A stretch of 9,637 bases of DNA from an uncultured Oscillospiraceae bacterium (GTDB taxonomy: Bacteria; Bacillota; Clostridia; Oscillospirales; Oscillospiraceae): NCBI GenBank assembly GCA_934659415.1, contig CAKUHW010000026.1:1-9637 (forward strand). Direction: 5' to 3'. How positions within the stretch are numbered: position 1 is the stretch's first letter; every line of letters begins with the position of its first letter. A program made the translations under genes and the position numbers. A model generated the notes under the pieces. The model was given only the letters and a program-made list of their open reading frames with translations. It had not been told where the DNA came from and ran no database searches. Below are positions 1 to 6,413 of this stretch, piece after piece.

Positions 1-1
1 G

Positions 2-466
2 GAGGTCCAGCCCCACGATCTGCTCAAATTCGGTATTATTCCGGAGTTGGTAGGCCGTCTGCCGGTGATCACTGCGCTGCGGTCTCTGGACCAGGAGCAG
101 CTGGTGCGCATTCTGACCGAGCCGAAGAACGCCCTGGTGAAGCAGTACCAGAAGCTGATGGAGTACGATAATGTCGACCTGGAGTTCACCGAGGGTGCGC
201 TGAAGGCTGCGGCAGACAAGGCGGTCGAACGCAAGATCGGTGCCCGCGGGCTGCGTGCTGTTCTGGAAGAGGTCATGACCCCGGTCATGTACGAGGTCCC
301 CTCCGACGAGAGTATCGCCAAGATCACGGTAACCGCGGAGGCCATTCGCGGGGAGGAAGCTCCCATTCTGGAGCGTGATGAAAACAGACCGCCCAGGCCG
401 AAGCTGGGTGCGGCGTCGCTCCGGGCAGAGAACGGCGGAAAACGCCGGAAGGGCAATGCGTCCTGA
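2..466 (+). CDS. clpX: ATP-dependent Clp protease ATP-binding subunit ClpX, C-terminal part (5' end outside window)
   Basis: ClpX is the AAA+ unfoldase that feeds tagged substrates into the ClpP peptidase in the cytosol. Only the last 154 codons are present; the frame is open from the first base, so the gene is cut by the window edge rather than starting at an internal TTG. Visible landmarks are the segment [18 protein letters not shown], which matches the end of the large AAA+ domain, the [13 protein letters not shown] helix, and the sensor-2 motif GARGLR whose arginine contacts the nucleotide. The small C-terminal domain follows, then a basic, non-conserved tail ([10 protein letters not shown], then [10 protein letters not shown]) ending in TGA with a second in-frame TAA directly behind. 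The N-terminal zinc domain and Walker motifs are outside the window. A strong terminator starts 11 bases after the stop. The next gene is lon, a common arrangement in Firmicutes. Assignment is secure. Confidence 0.96.
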   Translation, partial: EVQPHDLLKFGIIPELVGRLPVITALRSLDQEQLVRILTEPKNALVKQYQKLMEYDNVDLEFTEGALKAAADKAVERKIGARGLRAVLEEVMTPVMYEVPSDESIAKITVTAEAIRGEEAPILERDENRPPRPKLGAASLRAENGGKRRKGNAS

Positions 467-477
467 TAAAGCAAATA

Positions 478-520
478 CAAGGGGGCGGGGTTCAGATACT
501 CGCCCCCTTGCGTCTTTTTT
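478..520 (+). terminator. Rho-independent terminator after clpX
   Basis: A perfect 10-bp GC-rich stem (CAAGGGGGCG at 478-487 with CGCCCCCTTG at 501-510) encloses a 13-base loop and is followed by CGTC and six T at 515-520. It ends only two bases before the Shine-Dalgarno sequence of lon, so no promoter fits between this terminator and the lon start. Lon expression must therefore come from read-through or from a promoter lying within or upstream of the hairpin. Confidence 0.9.
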
Positions 521-522
521 CC

Positions 523-530
523 AAAGGAGG
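523..530 (+). promoter_or_regulatory. Ribosome binding site of the original lon start
   Basis: AAAGGAGG lies seven bases before ATG 538. It is one of the best Shine-Dalgarno sequences in the window, and it marks ATG 538 as the ancestral lon start even though that frame meets a TGA after eight codons. Confidence 0.8.
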
Positions 531-537
531 GATTTCA

Positions 538-609
538 ATGAATGAACAGGCACGGCAGACCTGAACTATTCCCGCGCTGGCACTGCGGGGCATTACGGTA
601 TTTCCGAAT
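538..609 (+). pseudogene. lon: Original 5' end of lon, interrupted by in-frame TGA at 562-564
   Basis: From ATG 538 the frame reads MNEQARQT, then TGA at 562-564, then TIPALALRGITVFPN, and runs without a break into the long Lon frame. The post-stop residues match the conserved first strand of the Lon N-terminal domain (consensus of the type LPxLALRGxxVFP), so this stretch was coding. The simplest explanation is a CGA (Arg) to TGA change, since a basic residue commonly precedes this strand; that is inference. As it stands, ribosomes starting at 538 would make an 8-residue peptide. Alternatives are a sequencing or assembly error, a strain-specific nonsense mutation, or downstream re-initiation. 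Selenocysteine insertion is unlikely (see rejected items). Confidence 0.75.
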
Positions 610-2943
610 TTGCTGCTGCACTTCGATGTGGGCCGCGCCCCGTCCATCCGTGCAGTGGAGGAGGCAATGGCAGGCGGTCGGGACCTCTTTCTGGTGACAC
701 AGCGCGACCTGACGGTGGAGAGCCCCGTTTATGACGATCTGTACCAGATGGGAACGATAGCAGCCGTCAAGCAGATTCTCCGCTTGCCAGACCAGAATGT
801 ACGTGTAATGGTAGAGGGGAAGAGCAGGGGACGGCTTGCCGCCCTGACGTCGACTGAGCCCTATCTGACTGCGCAGGTGGAACCGATCGACGAGCCCGAA
901 CCGATGCTGACAACATCCTCCCGCACAGAGGCTATGATCCGTCAGATCTATGCCGGACTGGAACGCTATACCGAGCTTTCGGACCGCGTGCCGGGCGAGG
1001 TCTATCTCAAGCTGCTGGACAGCGATGATCCCGGTTACATAGCGGATTACGCAGCGCAGAATCTGCCTCTGCGCTACGAAGACAAGCAGGCAATTCTCGA
1101 GGAGCTGCGTCCGACGCGGCGGCTGGCCCGCCTCTGCCGCATTTTGGCCCGGGAGATACAGGTCCTGGAGGCGGAGTCTGAGCTGGAATCAAAGATCCAC
1201 GAGGAGATGGCCGCAGACCAAAGGGACTATGTACTGCGGGAGCAGCTGAAGGTCATCCGCCGGGAGCTGGGTGAGGATGGCGGCGACGATGCGGCCGAGT
1301 ACAGAGACCGGATTCAGGCGGCGGATTTGCCCGATGAAGTACGGGAAAAGCTTGAAAAGGAGGTCCGCCACCTGGAAAAGCAGCCCTTCGGCTCTGCCGA
1401 AGCCGCTGTGATCCGCAGCTACCTGGACACTTGCCTGGAGCTGCCGTGGCGGGTCAAAACAAGGGAGCGGATCAGCGTGCCGGCGGTGGAGCGAGTGCTG
1501 AACGCAGAGCACTACGGTCTGGAAAAGGTCAAGGAGCGCATCCTTGAGTTTGTCGCGGTCAAGCAGCTGGCCCCGGAGTTAAAGGGACAGATCATCTGCC
1601 TTGCCGGCCCTCCGGGTGTTGGAAAAACCTCCATCGCCATGAGCGTGGCCAGGGCGATGAACCGGAAGCTGGCCAGAATCTCACTGGGTGGAATTCATGA
1701 CGAGGCTGAGATACGCGGCCACCGCAAGACCTACATCGGCGCAATGCCCGGCCGCATCATCAATGCCGTTCGCCAGGCAGGCAGTGCAAATCCCGTGCTT
1801 CTGCTGGATGAGATCGATAAACTGGGCAGCGATTACCGCGGGGATCCCTCCTCGGCGCTTCTGGAGGTGCTGGACGCAGAGCAGAACAGCACTTTCCGGG
1901 ATCACTATCTGGAGCTGCCCTTTGACCTGTCCGATGTTGTGTTCATCACCACAGCAAACAACATTCAGGATATCCCGCGGCCTCTGCTGGACCGGATGGA
2001 GGTCATTGAACTGTCCAGCTATACCGATGAGGAAAAGCTGCAAATCGCAAAACGCCACCTTCTTCCAAAGGAGCTGGCCCGCCATGGGATAGAGAAAAAA
2101 CGCTTGCAGTTGACCGATGGGGCCCTGCGGAGCATCATTTCGGATTATACCAGAGAGTCCGGCGTGCGCACCCTGGAGCGCCGCCTTGGTGCGCTGTGCA
2201 GAAAGGCGGCCATGCGCATAGTCCGAGAAGATATAAAGCGGATTCACATTACAGACTGGGATTTAAAGGACTACCTGGGTACTCCGATCTATCAGGAGGA
2301 TAAGCCCGGTATGCAATCCCTTGTGGGTGTTGTGAACGGCCTTGCCTGGACGTCAGTGGGCGGCGAGATTCTCCAGGTAGAAGTCAATGTGATGGAAGGG
2401 GCGGGTAAAGTCGAGCTCACGGGCAACCTGGGAGATGTTATGAAGGAATCCGCCCGGGCGGCGCTGTCCTGTATCCGGTCCAGGACCCGGCAGCTTGGGA
2501 TCGATCCCGATTTTTACAAGACCCGGGATATTCATGTTCACTTCCCCGAAGGTGCAGTACCAAAGGACGGTCCCTCTGCGGGAATTGCCATCACTACAGC
2601 CATTGTATCAGCTTTGACGGATGTCCCGGTGCGTGCAGGGATCGCCATGACCGGCGAGGTAACTCTGCGCGGCCGCGTGCTTCCCATCGGCGGGCTGAAG
2701 GAAAAAACAATGGCCGCGCTGCGGGGCGGCATGTCAACGGTGATCATACCAAAAGCCAACCTGAAGGACCTGGAGGACATCGACCAGACTGTCCGGGCTG
2801 CGCTGCACTTCCTCCCTGCGGAAGAGATCGATCAGGTACTGGAGGCCGCGCTGGGAGAGCGCAGCCATTGCGCAGACCTGAATGCCTGCTATCCGGATGC
2901 CCACAGTAAGCCGATTCCTGCGGCGGCGGGGCTGTGTCAGTGA
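610..2943 (+). CDS. lon: ATP-dependent Lon protease (LonA type), N-terminus affected by nonsense codon
   Basis: Lon degrades misfolded and selected regulatory proteins in the cytosol as a homohexamer that combines ATPase and protease in one chain. Numbering from ATG 538, the order is: N-terminal substrate domain (to about 210), coiled coil, AAA+ module with Walker A GPPGVGKTS (357-365) and Walker B LLLDEIDKL (D424), and a C-terminal Ser-Lys protease domain with PKDGPSAG (catalytic Ser680) and GGLKEK (catalytic Lys721). The length of about 800 residues is normal for LonA, and all catalytic motifs are intact. The longest uninterrupted frame starts at TTG 610 and gives 777 residues, but nothing like a Shine-Dalgarno precedes it. 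ATG 667, behind GGAGGAGG (657-664), is the next credible start and would give 758 residues. Either truncation removes the first strand of the N-domain. The protein ends with an unusual Cys-containing tail of about 28 residues. Family identity is certain; expression as a functional protein is not. Confidence 0.93.
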   Translation: MLLHFDVGRAPSIRAVEEAMAGGRDLFLVTQRDLTVESPVYDDLYQMGTIAAVKQILRLPDQNVRVMVEGKSRGRLAALTSTEPYLTAQVEPIDEPEPMLTTSSRTEAMIRQIYAGLERYTELSDRVPGEVYLKLLDSDDPGYIADYAAQNLPLRYEDKQAILEELRPTRRLARLCRILAREIQVLEAESELESKIHEEMAADQRDYVLREQLKVIRRELGEDGGDDAAEYRDRIQAADLPDEVREKLEKEVRHLEKQPFGSAEAAVIRSYLDTCLELPWRVKTRERISVPAVERVLNAEHYGLEKVKERILEFVAVKQLAPELKGQIICLAGPPGVGKTSIAMSVARAMNRKLARISLGGIHDEAEIRGHRKTYIGAMPGRIINAVRQAGSANPVLLLDEIDKLGSDYRGDPSSALLEVLDAEQNSTFRDHYLELPFDLSDVVFITTANNIQDIPRPLLDRMEVIELSSYTDEEKLQIAKRHLLPKELARHGIEKKRLQLTDGALRSIISDYTRESGVRTLERRLGALCRKAAMRIVREDIKRIHITDWDLKDYLGTPIYQEDKPGMQSLVGVVNGLAWTSVGGEILQVEVNVMEGAGKVELTGNLGDVMKESARAALSCIRSRTRQLGIDPDFYKTRDIHVHFPEGAVPKDGPSAGIAITTAIVSALTDVPVRAGIAMTGEVTLRGRVLPIGGLKEKTMAALRGGMSTVIIPKANLKDLEDIDQTVRAALHFLPAEEIDQVLEAALGERSHCADLNACYPDAHSKPIPAAAGLCQ

Positions 2944-2951
2944 GGTGCGGG

Positions 2952-3548
2952 ATGAAAGTCAACCTGAACCAGGCGGAGTTTATACGCTCTGCTGTAAAGC
3001 CTGCGGATTTCCCCCGGGATCGGCTGCCGCAGATCGTGTTTGCCGGCCGCTCCAATGTTGGAAAGTCCTCCGTGATCAACCGGCTGCTGAACCGGAAGAA
3101 TTTTGCCCGGGTAGGGTCTGCGCCGGGTAAGACCACCCACATCAACTATTTCCTGATCGACAAGCAGTTCTATTTGGTGGACCTGCCGGGCTACGGCTAT
3201 GCTCAGGTATCCAGACAAGAGCGGGAGCGCTGGGGAAAGCTGATCGAGGCGTGGTTTGCCGATACCGCGCTGATGACACTGGGTGTGCTCATCGTAGACG
3301 CCAGACACAAGCCCACCGCGGACGACTGTACGATGGCGGACTTCTTCCTCAGCACCGAAAAACCGTTTGCTGTGGTGGCCAATAAGCTGGATAAGCTGAA
3401 GAAAAGCGAGATCGGCGGCAATTTGACCCGGATACGTGAGACGCTGAGGCTTCCTGAGCAGGTCCAGGTCCTGCCATTTTCCGCAGAGAAGGGTGATGGT
3501 CGGCAGGCTCTGCTGGAGCTGATCTTTGCCTGCACACAGCAGGAATAG
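2952..3548 (+). CDS. engB: Ribosome biogenesis GTP-binding protein EngB/YsxC/YihA
   Basis: EngB is a small TRAFAC-class GTPase needed for maturation of the 50S ribosomal subunit. ATG 2952 gives 198 residues, typical for the family, and places the start eight bases after the lon stop with GAGGTG (2942-2947) as ribosome binding site; the upstream in-frame GTG 2934 lies inside lon and is less likely. All G motifs are present: G1 GRSNVGKSS (32-40), G2 threonine in PGKTTHIN (58-65), G3 DLPG (77-80), G4 NKLD (144-147) and G5 SAEKG (177-181). The N-terminal AEFIRSAVKPADFP is the characteristic EngB lead-in. The lon-engB order is widespread in Firmicutes, and the short spacing indicates co-transcription. 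Nothing looks degraded, so if lon really is disrupted, polar effects on this essential-type gene would have to be avoided. Confidence 0.96.
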   Translation: MKVNLNQAEFIRSAVKPADFPRDRLPQIVFAGRSNVGKSSVINRLLNRKNFARVGSAPGKTTHINYFLIDKQFYLVDLPGYGYAQVSRQERERWGKLIEAWFADTALMTLGVLIVDARHKPTADDCTMADFFLSTEKPFAVVANKLDKLKKSEIGGNLTRIRETLRLPEQVQVLPFSAEKGDGRQALLELIFACTQQE

Positions 3549-3583
3549 GCTGGATGCCGTGTCAGCATAGGAGGGTATGCGGT

Positions 3584-4303
3584 ATGGGACTTTTTCGTAA
3601 AAAATCCGAGCGTTCTGCGGCATCCTGTTCTGTGGTGGTGCTGGCCGCCGGAGCGTCATCCAGAATGGGCAGAGACAAGATCATGGCCGATCTGGACGGA
3701 CTGCCTGTGATCGTGCGTACACTGATGGCGTTTCAGCCGCTGCCGGAGGTGAGTGAGATCATTGTGGTCACACGGGAGGAGCTTATTCCGGAATTATCCG
3801 GTCTCTGCAAAGCATTTTCCCTTGACAAGGTATCCAAGCTGGTCAGGGGAGGGAACAGCAGGCTGGAGTCTGCCCGAATCGGGACCCTGGAGGCGCGCCG
3901 GGACATTCCGCTGATCGCCGTCCACGATGGGGCCCGCCCGCTTGTGACAGGAGAGCTCATCTCCGGCGTCATTGCGAAAGCCGCACAGACCGGCGCGGCA
4001 GCTCCGGGTGTGCCAGTGCGTGATACCATAAAGGTGGCCAGAGACGGCCTTGTGGAGCATACCCCAGATCGGGAGACGCTTTTTGCCGTTCAGACGCCGC
4101 AGGTATTTGATGCAGATCTGCTCCGGGCAGCCCTTCAGAAAGCACTGGATGACGGTGCGGCGGTCACGGATGACTGCTCCGCCGTAGAGCGGCTTGGTAT
4201 GAAGGTCTCCCTTACCGAAGGGGATGTCCGGAATTTCAAGTTGACAGACCCGGCGGATCTGTACTGTGCTGAGGCACTTTTGGAACAGGGGGAGCGGCCA
4301 TGA
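3584..4303 (+). CDS. ispD: 2-C-methyl-D-erythritol 4-phosphate cytidylyltransferase
   Basis: IspD transfers CMP from CTP to 2-C-methyl-D-erythritol 4-phosphate, the third step of the MEP route to isopentenyl diphosphate. ATG 3584 is preferred over the in-frame ATG 3554 because AGGAGGG (3569-3575) sits eight bases before it and the homologous part begins soon after; the product is then 239 residues, normal for the family. Visible motifs are the nucleotide-binding LAAGASSRMGRDK (20-32), HDGARP (114-119), RDTIK (146-150), QTPQ (170-173), the TDD segment (195-197) and the NFKLT stretch (217-221). A short basic leader MGLFRKKSERSAASC precedes the Rossmann-like core and is not conserved. The gene lies 35 bases after engB and overlaps ispF by four bases, so the two MEP enzymes are translationally coupled. 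Confidence 0.96.
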   Translation: MGLFRKKSERSAASCSVVVLAAGASSRMGRDKIMADLDGLPVIVRTLMAFQPLPEVSEIIVVTREELIPELSGLCKAFSLDKVSKLVRGGNSRLESARIGTLEARRDIPLIAVHDGARPLVTGELISGVIAKAAQTGAAAPGVPVRDTIKVARDGLVEHTPDRETLFAVQTPQVFDADLLRAALQKALDDGAAVTDDCSAVERLGMKVSLTEGDVRNFKLTDPADLYCAEALLEQGERP

Positions 4304-4776
4304 GAATTGGGCACGGCTACGATGTGCACCGGCTCAAGCCGGGGCGCAGCCTGGTCCTCGGCGGTGTGACCATTCCTTGGGATCTCGGTCTGGATGGCCA
4401 TTCCGATGCGGATGTACTGACTCACGCGGTCATGGATGCGCTTCTGGGCGCTGCCGGTCTGTGGGATATCGGCCATGCCTTTCCTGACACCGACGATGCC
4501 TATCTGAATATCTCCAGTCTGATTCTGCTGAAACGTGTTATGGAGATGCTGAGCGAATGCGGGCTTCGGGTCGGCAACGTGGACGCGACCATTGTTGCGC
4601 AGCAGCCCAGGCTGGCCGCGTATATTCCTTCGATGCGCGCTGCCCTCTCTGAGGCCATGGGTGTGGATGAGGGCCGTGTAAATGTCAAGGCGACCACAGA
4701 GGAGAGGCTTGGATTTACCGGCTCCGGAGAGGGAATGGCCGCTCATGCGGTTGCGCTGCTGGAAGAGCAGGACTGA
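4300..4776 (+). CDS. ispF: 2-C-methyl-D-erythritol 2,4-cyclodiphosphate synthase
   Basis: IspF cyclises CDP-methylerythritol 2-phosphate to methylerythritol cyclodiphosphate with release of CMP, the fifth MEP step; it acts as a homotrimer with a divalent metal between subunits. The protein is 158 residues, the standard size. Metal ligands Asp8 and His10 are in MRIGHGYDVHRL and His42 is in LTHAVMDALLG. The loop DGHSDADV (32-39), DIGHAFPDTD (56-65) and the signature TTEERLGFTG (132-141) are all intact. It starts in an ATGA overlap with ispD, with AGGGGGAG (4287-4294) five bases upstream. The intermediate step enzyme IspE is not encoded here. A terminator follows 15 bases after the stop, ending this transcript. 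Confidence 0.97.
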   Translation: MRIGHGYDVHRLKPGRSLVLGGVTIPWDLGLDGHSDADVLTHAVMDALLGAAGLWDIGHAFPDTDDAYLNISSLILLKRVMEMLSECGLRVGNVDATIVAQQPRLAAYIPSMRAALSEAMGVDEGRVNVKATTEERLGFTGSGEGMAAHAVALLEEQD

Positions 4777-4791
4777 CTGAAACACACAGAG

Positions 4792-4828
4792 GCCTCCCGG
4801 TACATAGGCTGTACCGGGAGGCTGTTTT
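4792..4828 (+). terminator. Probable Rho-independent terminator after ispF
   Basis: A perfect 12-bp stem (4792-4803 with 4811-4822, extendable by an A-T pair) closes a loop of 5-7 bases and is followed by TGTTTTGT. The stem is strong but the T tract is only four long, so termination may be incomplete and the downstream pair may receive read-through transcription. Confidence 0.75.
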
Positions 4829-4871
4829 GTACCTCCCGGCGCCCGCTTGCGGGCATCAACACCAGGGGAGG
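4793..4871 (+). promoter_or_regulatory. Possible leader switch (alternative hairpins) before the DUF3343 gene
   Basis: Four complementary segments occur in order: CCTCCCGG (4793-4800), CCGGGAGG (4814-4821), CCTCCCGG again (4832-4839), and GGGAGG (4866-4871) within the purine-rich stretch that should serve as Shine-Dalgarno for ATG 4886. Pairing 1:2 makes the terminator and leaves segment 3 free to cover segment 4. Pairing 2:3 would break the terminator and free segment 4. A small hairpin, GCCCGC/GCGGGC (4841-4854), sits inside the 3:4 arrangement. The repeats are plain to see; the regulatory role is inference, and the 1:2 helix is longer than 2:3. Confidence 0.3.
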
Positions 4872-4885
4872 AGTTGGCGAAGCTT

Positions 4886-5140
4886 ATGATCTCCTATTTG
4901 CTGCTGTGCCGGTCATTGACCTATGCACAGCGGACAGCCCGCGTTCTGACGCAGGCAGGGATCGCGTCCCGAATCATGCGCACCCCCAAGGCGGCCGCAG
5001 TGGACGGGTGCGGATACTGTGTCAGGATCCGGGAGCAGACCCTCGGCAGGGCGCTTACTCTGCTCCGTCAGGCCGGAATAGGTCCGAAGCAGGTCTATCT
5101 GCAGACCGGCGATGACACACTCCGGGAGGTGGAGGCGTGA
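4886..5140 (+). CDS. DUF3343 family protein (putative Se/S carrier-like)
   Basis: This is a small cytosolic protein of 84 residues if ATG 4886 is used. Family members typically open with a strand like the MISYLLLCRS seen here, followed by an amphipathic helix and a TP...CG motif. Here these appear as ARVLTQAGIASRIMRTPK and DGCGYCVRI, giving Cys42 and Cys45 in a CxxC arrangement; the first cysteine is the one usually conserved. DUF3343 proteins are related to the C-terminal part of YedF and have been named Se/S carrier-like, but their activity is not firmly established. An in-frame TTG at 4874 is an alternative start; the purine-rich GGGGAGGAG (4865-4873) is 12 bases from ATG 4886 and too close to the TTG. 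The stop overlaps the GTG start of the cysteine desulfurase gene by four bases, so the two products are probably made in fixed ratio and may act together in sulfur or selenium transfer. I see no clear promoter just upstream. Confidence 0.85.
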   Translation: MISYLLLCRSLTYAQRTARVLTQAGIASRIMRTPKAAAVDGCGYCVRIREQTLGRALTLLRQAGIGPKQVYLQTGDDTLREVEA

Positions 5141-6258
5141 TCTATCTGGACAGTGCCGCGACCACCCTGGAAAAGCCGCCCGAAGTGGCTGCGGCCGTTG
5201 CCGCAGCTATGAGACGCTGTGCCAGTCCGGGCCGGGGCGGGCATCGCGCCAGTGCGGAAGCCGGCTCTGTCATGTTTCGCTGCAGACAGGCGGCTGCAGC
5301 GCTGTTCGGAGTGCCAACGCCGGAACAGGTAGTGCTCACATTCAATGCCACGCACGCATTGAACTTGGCCATTCGTTCTCTGGTTCGCCCCGGGGCCCGT
5401 GTAGTCATCTCCGGGTATGAGCATAATGCGGTGACCAGGGTGCTCCACAGCATTCCCGGGGTTACTGTGGCTCCCGCCGCCTGCGCCCTTTTCGACCGCA
5501 GGTCAGCTCTCGATGCCTTTGCCCGTGCTCTGGACCGGGGGGCGGATGCGGCTGTCTGCAATCATGTGTCCAACGTCTTTGGGTTTATCCAGCCGATAGA
5601 TGAGATCGCCGCCCTGTGCCGGACTTGCGGCGTTCCGCTGATCGTGGACGCCAGTCAATCCGCCGGGACCCTGCCGGTGGACCTGGGCCGCTGGGGCGCA
5701 GCCTTTGTTGCTATGCCCGGACACAAGGGATTGTACGGCCCCCAGGGGACCGGACTGCTCCTGTGCGGCGGTGAGGCCTGCGAGCCCCTGCTCTGCGGCG
5801 GGACCGGCAGCGCCTCCCTCCGGCAGGATATGCCGGACTTTCTGCCTGACAGGCTGGAGGCCGGTACGCAGAATGTCTGCGGTGCGGCAGGATTACTGGA
5901 GGGGATGCGCTATGTGGTAAAAATTGGGCCGGAGCGAATTCTGCAGCATGAGCGGCGGCTCTGCGAGCGCATGATGGATCTTTTGGAGGGCTGCGGCGCA
6001 CAGGTATACAGAGGAACGCCGCAGAGCCAGAGCGGGCTCTTCTCCTTCCTGCTGCCCGGAAAGGACTGTGAAAGCGTGGGGGAAAGGCTGTCTCAGATGG
6101 GAATAGCCGTGCGTGCGGGTCTGCACTGCGCGCCTCTTGCCCACCACACGGCAGGAACGCTGGAAACCGGAACCGTGCGCGTAAGTCCGTCCTCCTTCAC
6201 ATCCGCTGCCCAGGCGGTCAGAGCAACTGCTGCGATCCGGGTGATCGCAGCGGAATAG
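5137..6258 (+). CDS. Class V aminotransferase / cysteine desulfurase family protein (EF2568-like)
   Basis: This PLP-dependent enzyme of the NifS/SufS fold probably removes sulfur (or selenium) from cysteine (or selenocysteine) as an enzyme-bound persulfide. It has 373 residues and starts at GTG 5137 behind GGGAGG (5124-5129), in a GTGA overlap with the DUF3343 gene. The N-terminus MIYLDSAATTLEKPPEV and the segment SPGRGGHRAS are typical of the cysteine desulfurase subfamily named after Enterococcus EF2568. VDASQSAG supplies the aspartate and glutamine that hold PLP, Lys197 in MPGHKGLYGPQGTG forms the Schiff base, and Cys331 in RAGLHCAPLAH is the expected persulfide-forming residue. All key residues are present. 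It lacks the neighbours of housekeeping IscS or SufS systems; its only partner here is the DUF3343 protein. Substrate preference, Cys or Sec, cannot be read from sequence. A terminator follows ten bases after the stop. Confidence 0.93.
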   Translation: MIYLDSAATTLEKPPEVAAAVAAAMRRCASPGRGGHRASAEAGSVMFRCRQAAAALFGVPTPEQVVLTFNATHALNLAIRSLVRPGARVVISGYEHNAVTRVLHSIPGVTVAPAACALFDRRSALDAFARALDRGADAAVCNHVSNVFGFIQPIDEIAALCRTCGVPLIVDASQSAGTLPVDLGRWGAAFVAMPGHKGLYGPQGTGLLLCGGEACEPLLCGGTGSASLRQDMPDFLPDRLEAGTQNVCGAAGLLEGMRYVVKIGPERILQHERRLCERMMDLLEGCGAQVYRGTPQSQSGLFSFLLPGKDCESVGERLSQMGIAVRAGLHCAPLAHHTAGTLETGTVRVSPSSFTSAAQAVRATAAIRVIAAE

Positions 6259-6267
6259 GCAATACAG

Positions 6268-6318
6268 GCAGGCGGCCGAATGGGGAAAGTTGGCCGCCTG
6301 CTTTTCAAGGTTTTTTTT
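6268..6318 (+). terminator. Rho-independent terminator after the cysteine desulfurase gene
   Basis: A 10-bp GC-rich stem, GCAGGCGGCC (6268-6277) with GGCCGCCTGC (6292-6301), encloses a 14-base loop. It is followed by TTTTC and, four bases further, a run of eight T (6311-6318). It separates the desulfurase unit from the cdaA promoter. Confidence 0.88.
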
Positions 6319-6327
6319 CGCATTTGC

Positions 6328-6356
6328 TTGCCAATCAACTTTGAATACGCTATAAT
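6328..6356 (+). promoter_or_regulatory. Sigma-A type promoter for the cdaA-cdaR operon
   Basis: TTGCCA (6328-6333) and TATAAT (6351-6356) are separated by exactly 17 bases, close to the vegetative consensus. The expected transcription start near 6363 gives a leader of about 50 bases before ATG 6414. It is the only clear promoter I see in the window and starts right after the preceding terminator. Confidence 0.85.
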
Positions 6357-6413
6357 AACTTAAATTGCCGTATTAGGCACTTATGCGTTGACATAATGTT
6401 AGGAGCCGGGCCT

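Noticed and set aside
562..564. A genetic code in which TGA is a sense codon.
   Set aside because: lon, ispD, ispF, the DUF3343 gene, cdaR, DUF5685 and clpX all end naturally at TGA, and no other gene has an internal TGA.
562..590. Selenocysteine decoding of the lon TGA: a small hairpin (CCCGC 571-575 with GCGGG 585-589) lies just downstream, and a possible selenium-related gene pair sits elsewhere in the window.
   Set aside because: The codon precedes the first N-domain strand, far from any catalytic or redox residue, and Lon has no conserved Cys there. The 5-bp hairpin is short and starts closer to the TGA than a typical bacterial SECIS. A CGA-to-TGA change is simpler.
1688..2092. A 134-codon plus-strand frame inside lon.
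   Set aside because: It is out of frame with the Lon AAA+ module, has atypical composition and no family signature.
2937..3659. Long open frames on the minus strand, such as this 240-codon one opposite engB and others opposite lon and cdaR.
   Set aside because: They lie wholly opposite well-supported genes, show no recognisable protein motifs, and are expected in GC-rich sequence.
6366..6379. Small inverted repeat TGCC-N6-GGCA just after the predicted transcription start of cdaA, as an operator.
   Set aside because: The arms are only four bases long and do not extend; such repeats are expected by chance.
6396..6413. ATG 6396 as the cdaA start.
   Set aside because: It has no ribosome binding site, whereas ATG 6414 has AGGAG at the right distance and gives the usual N-terminus.
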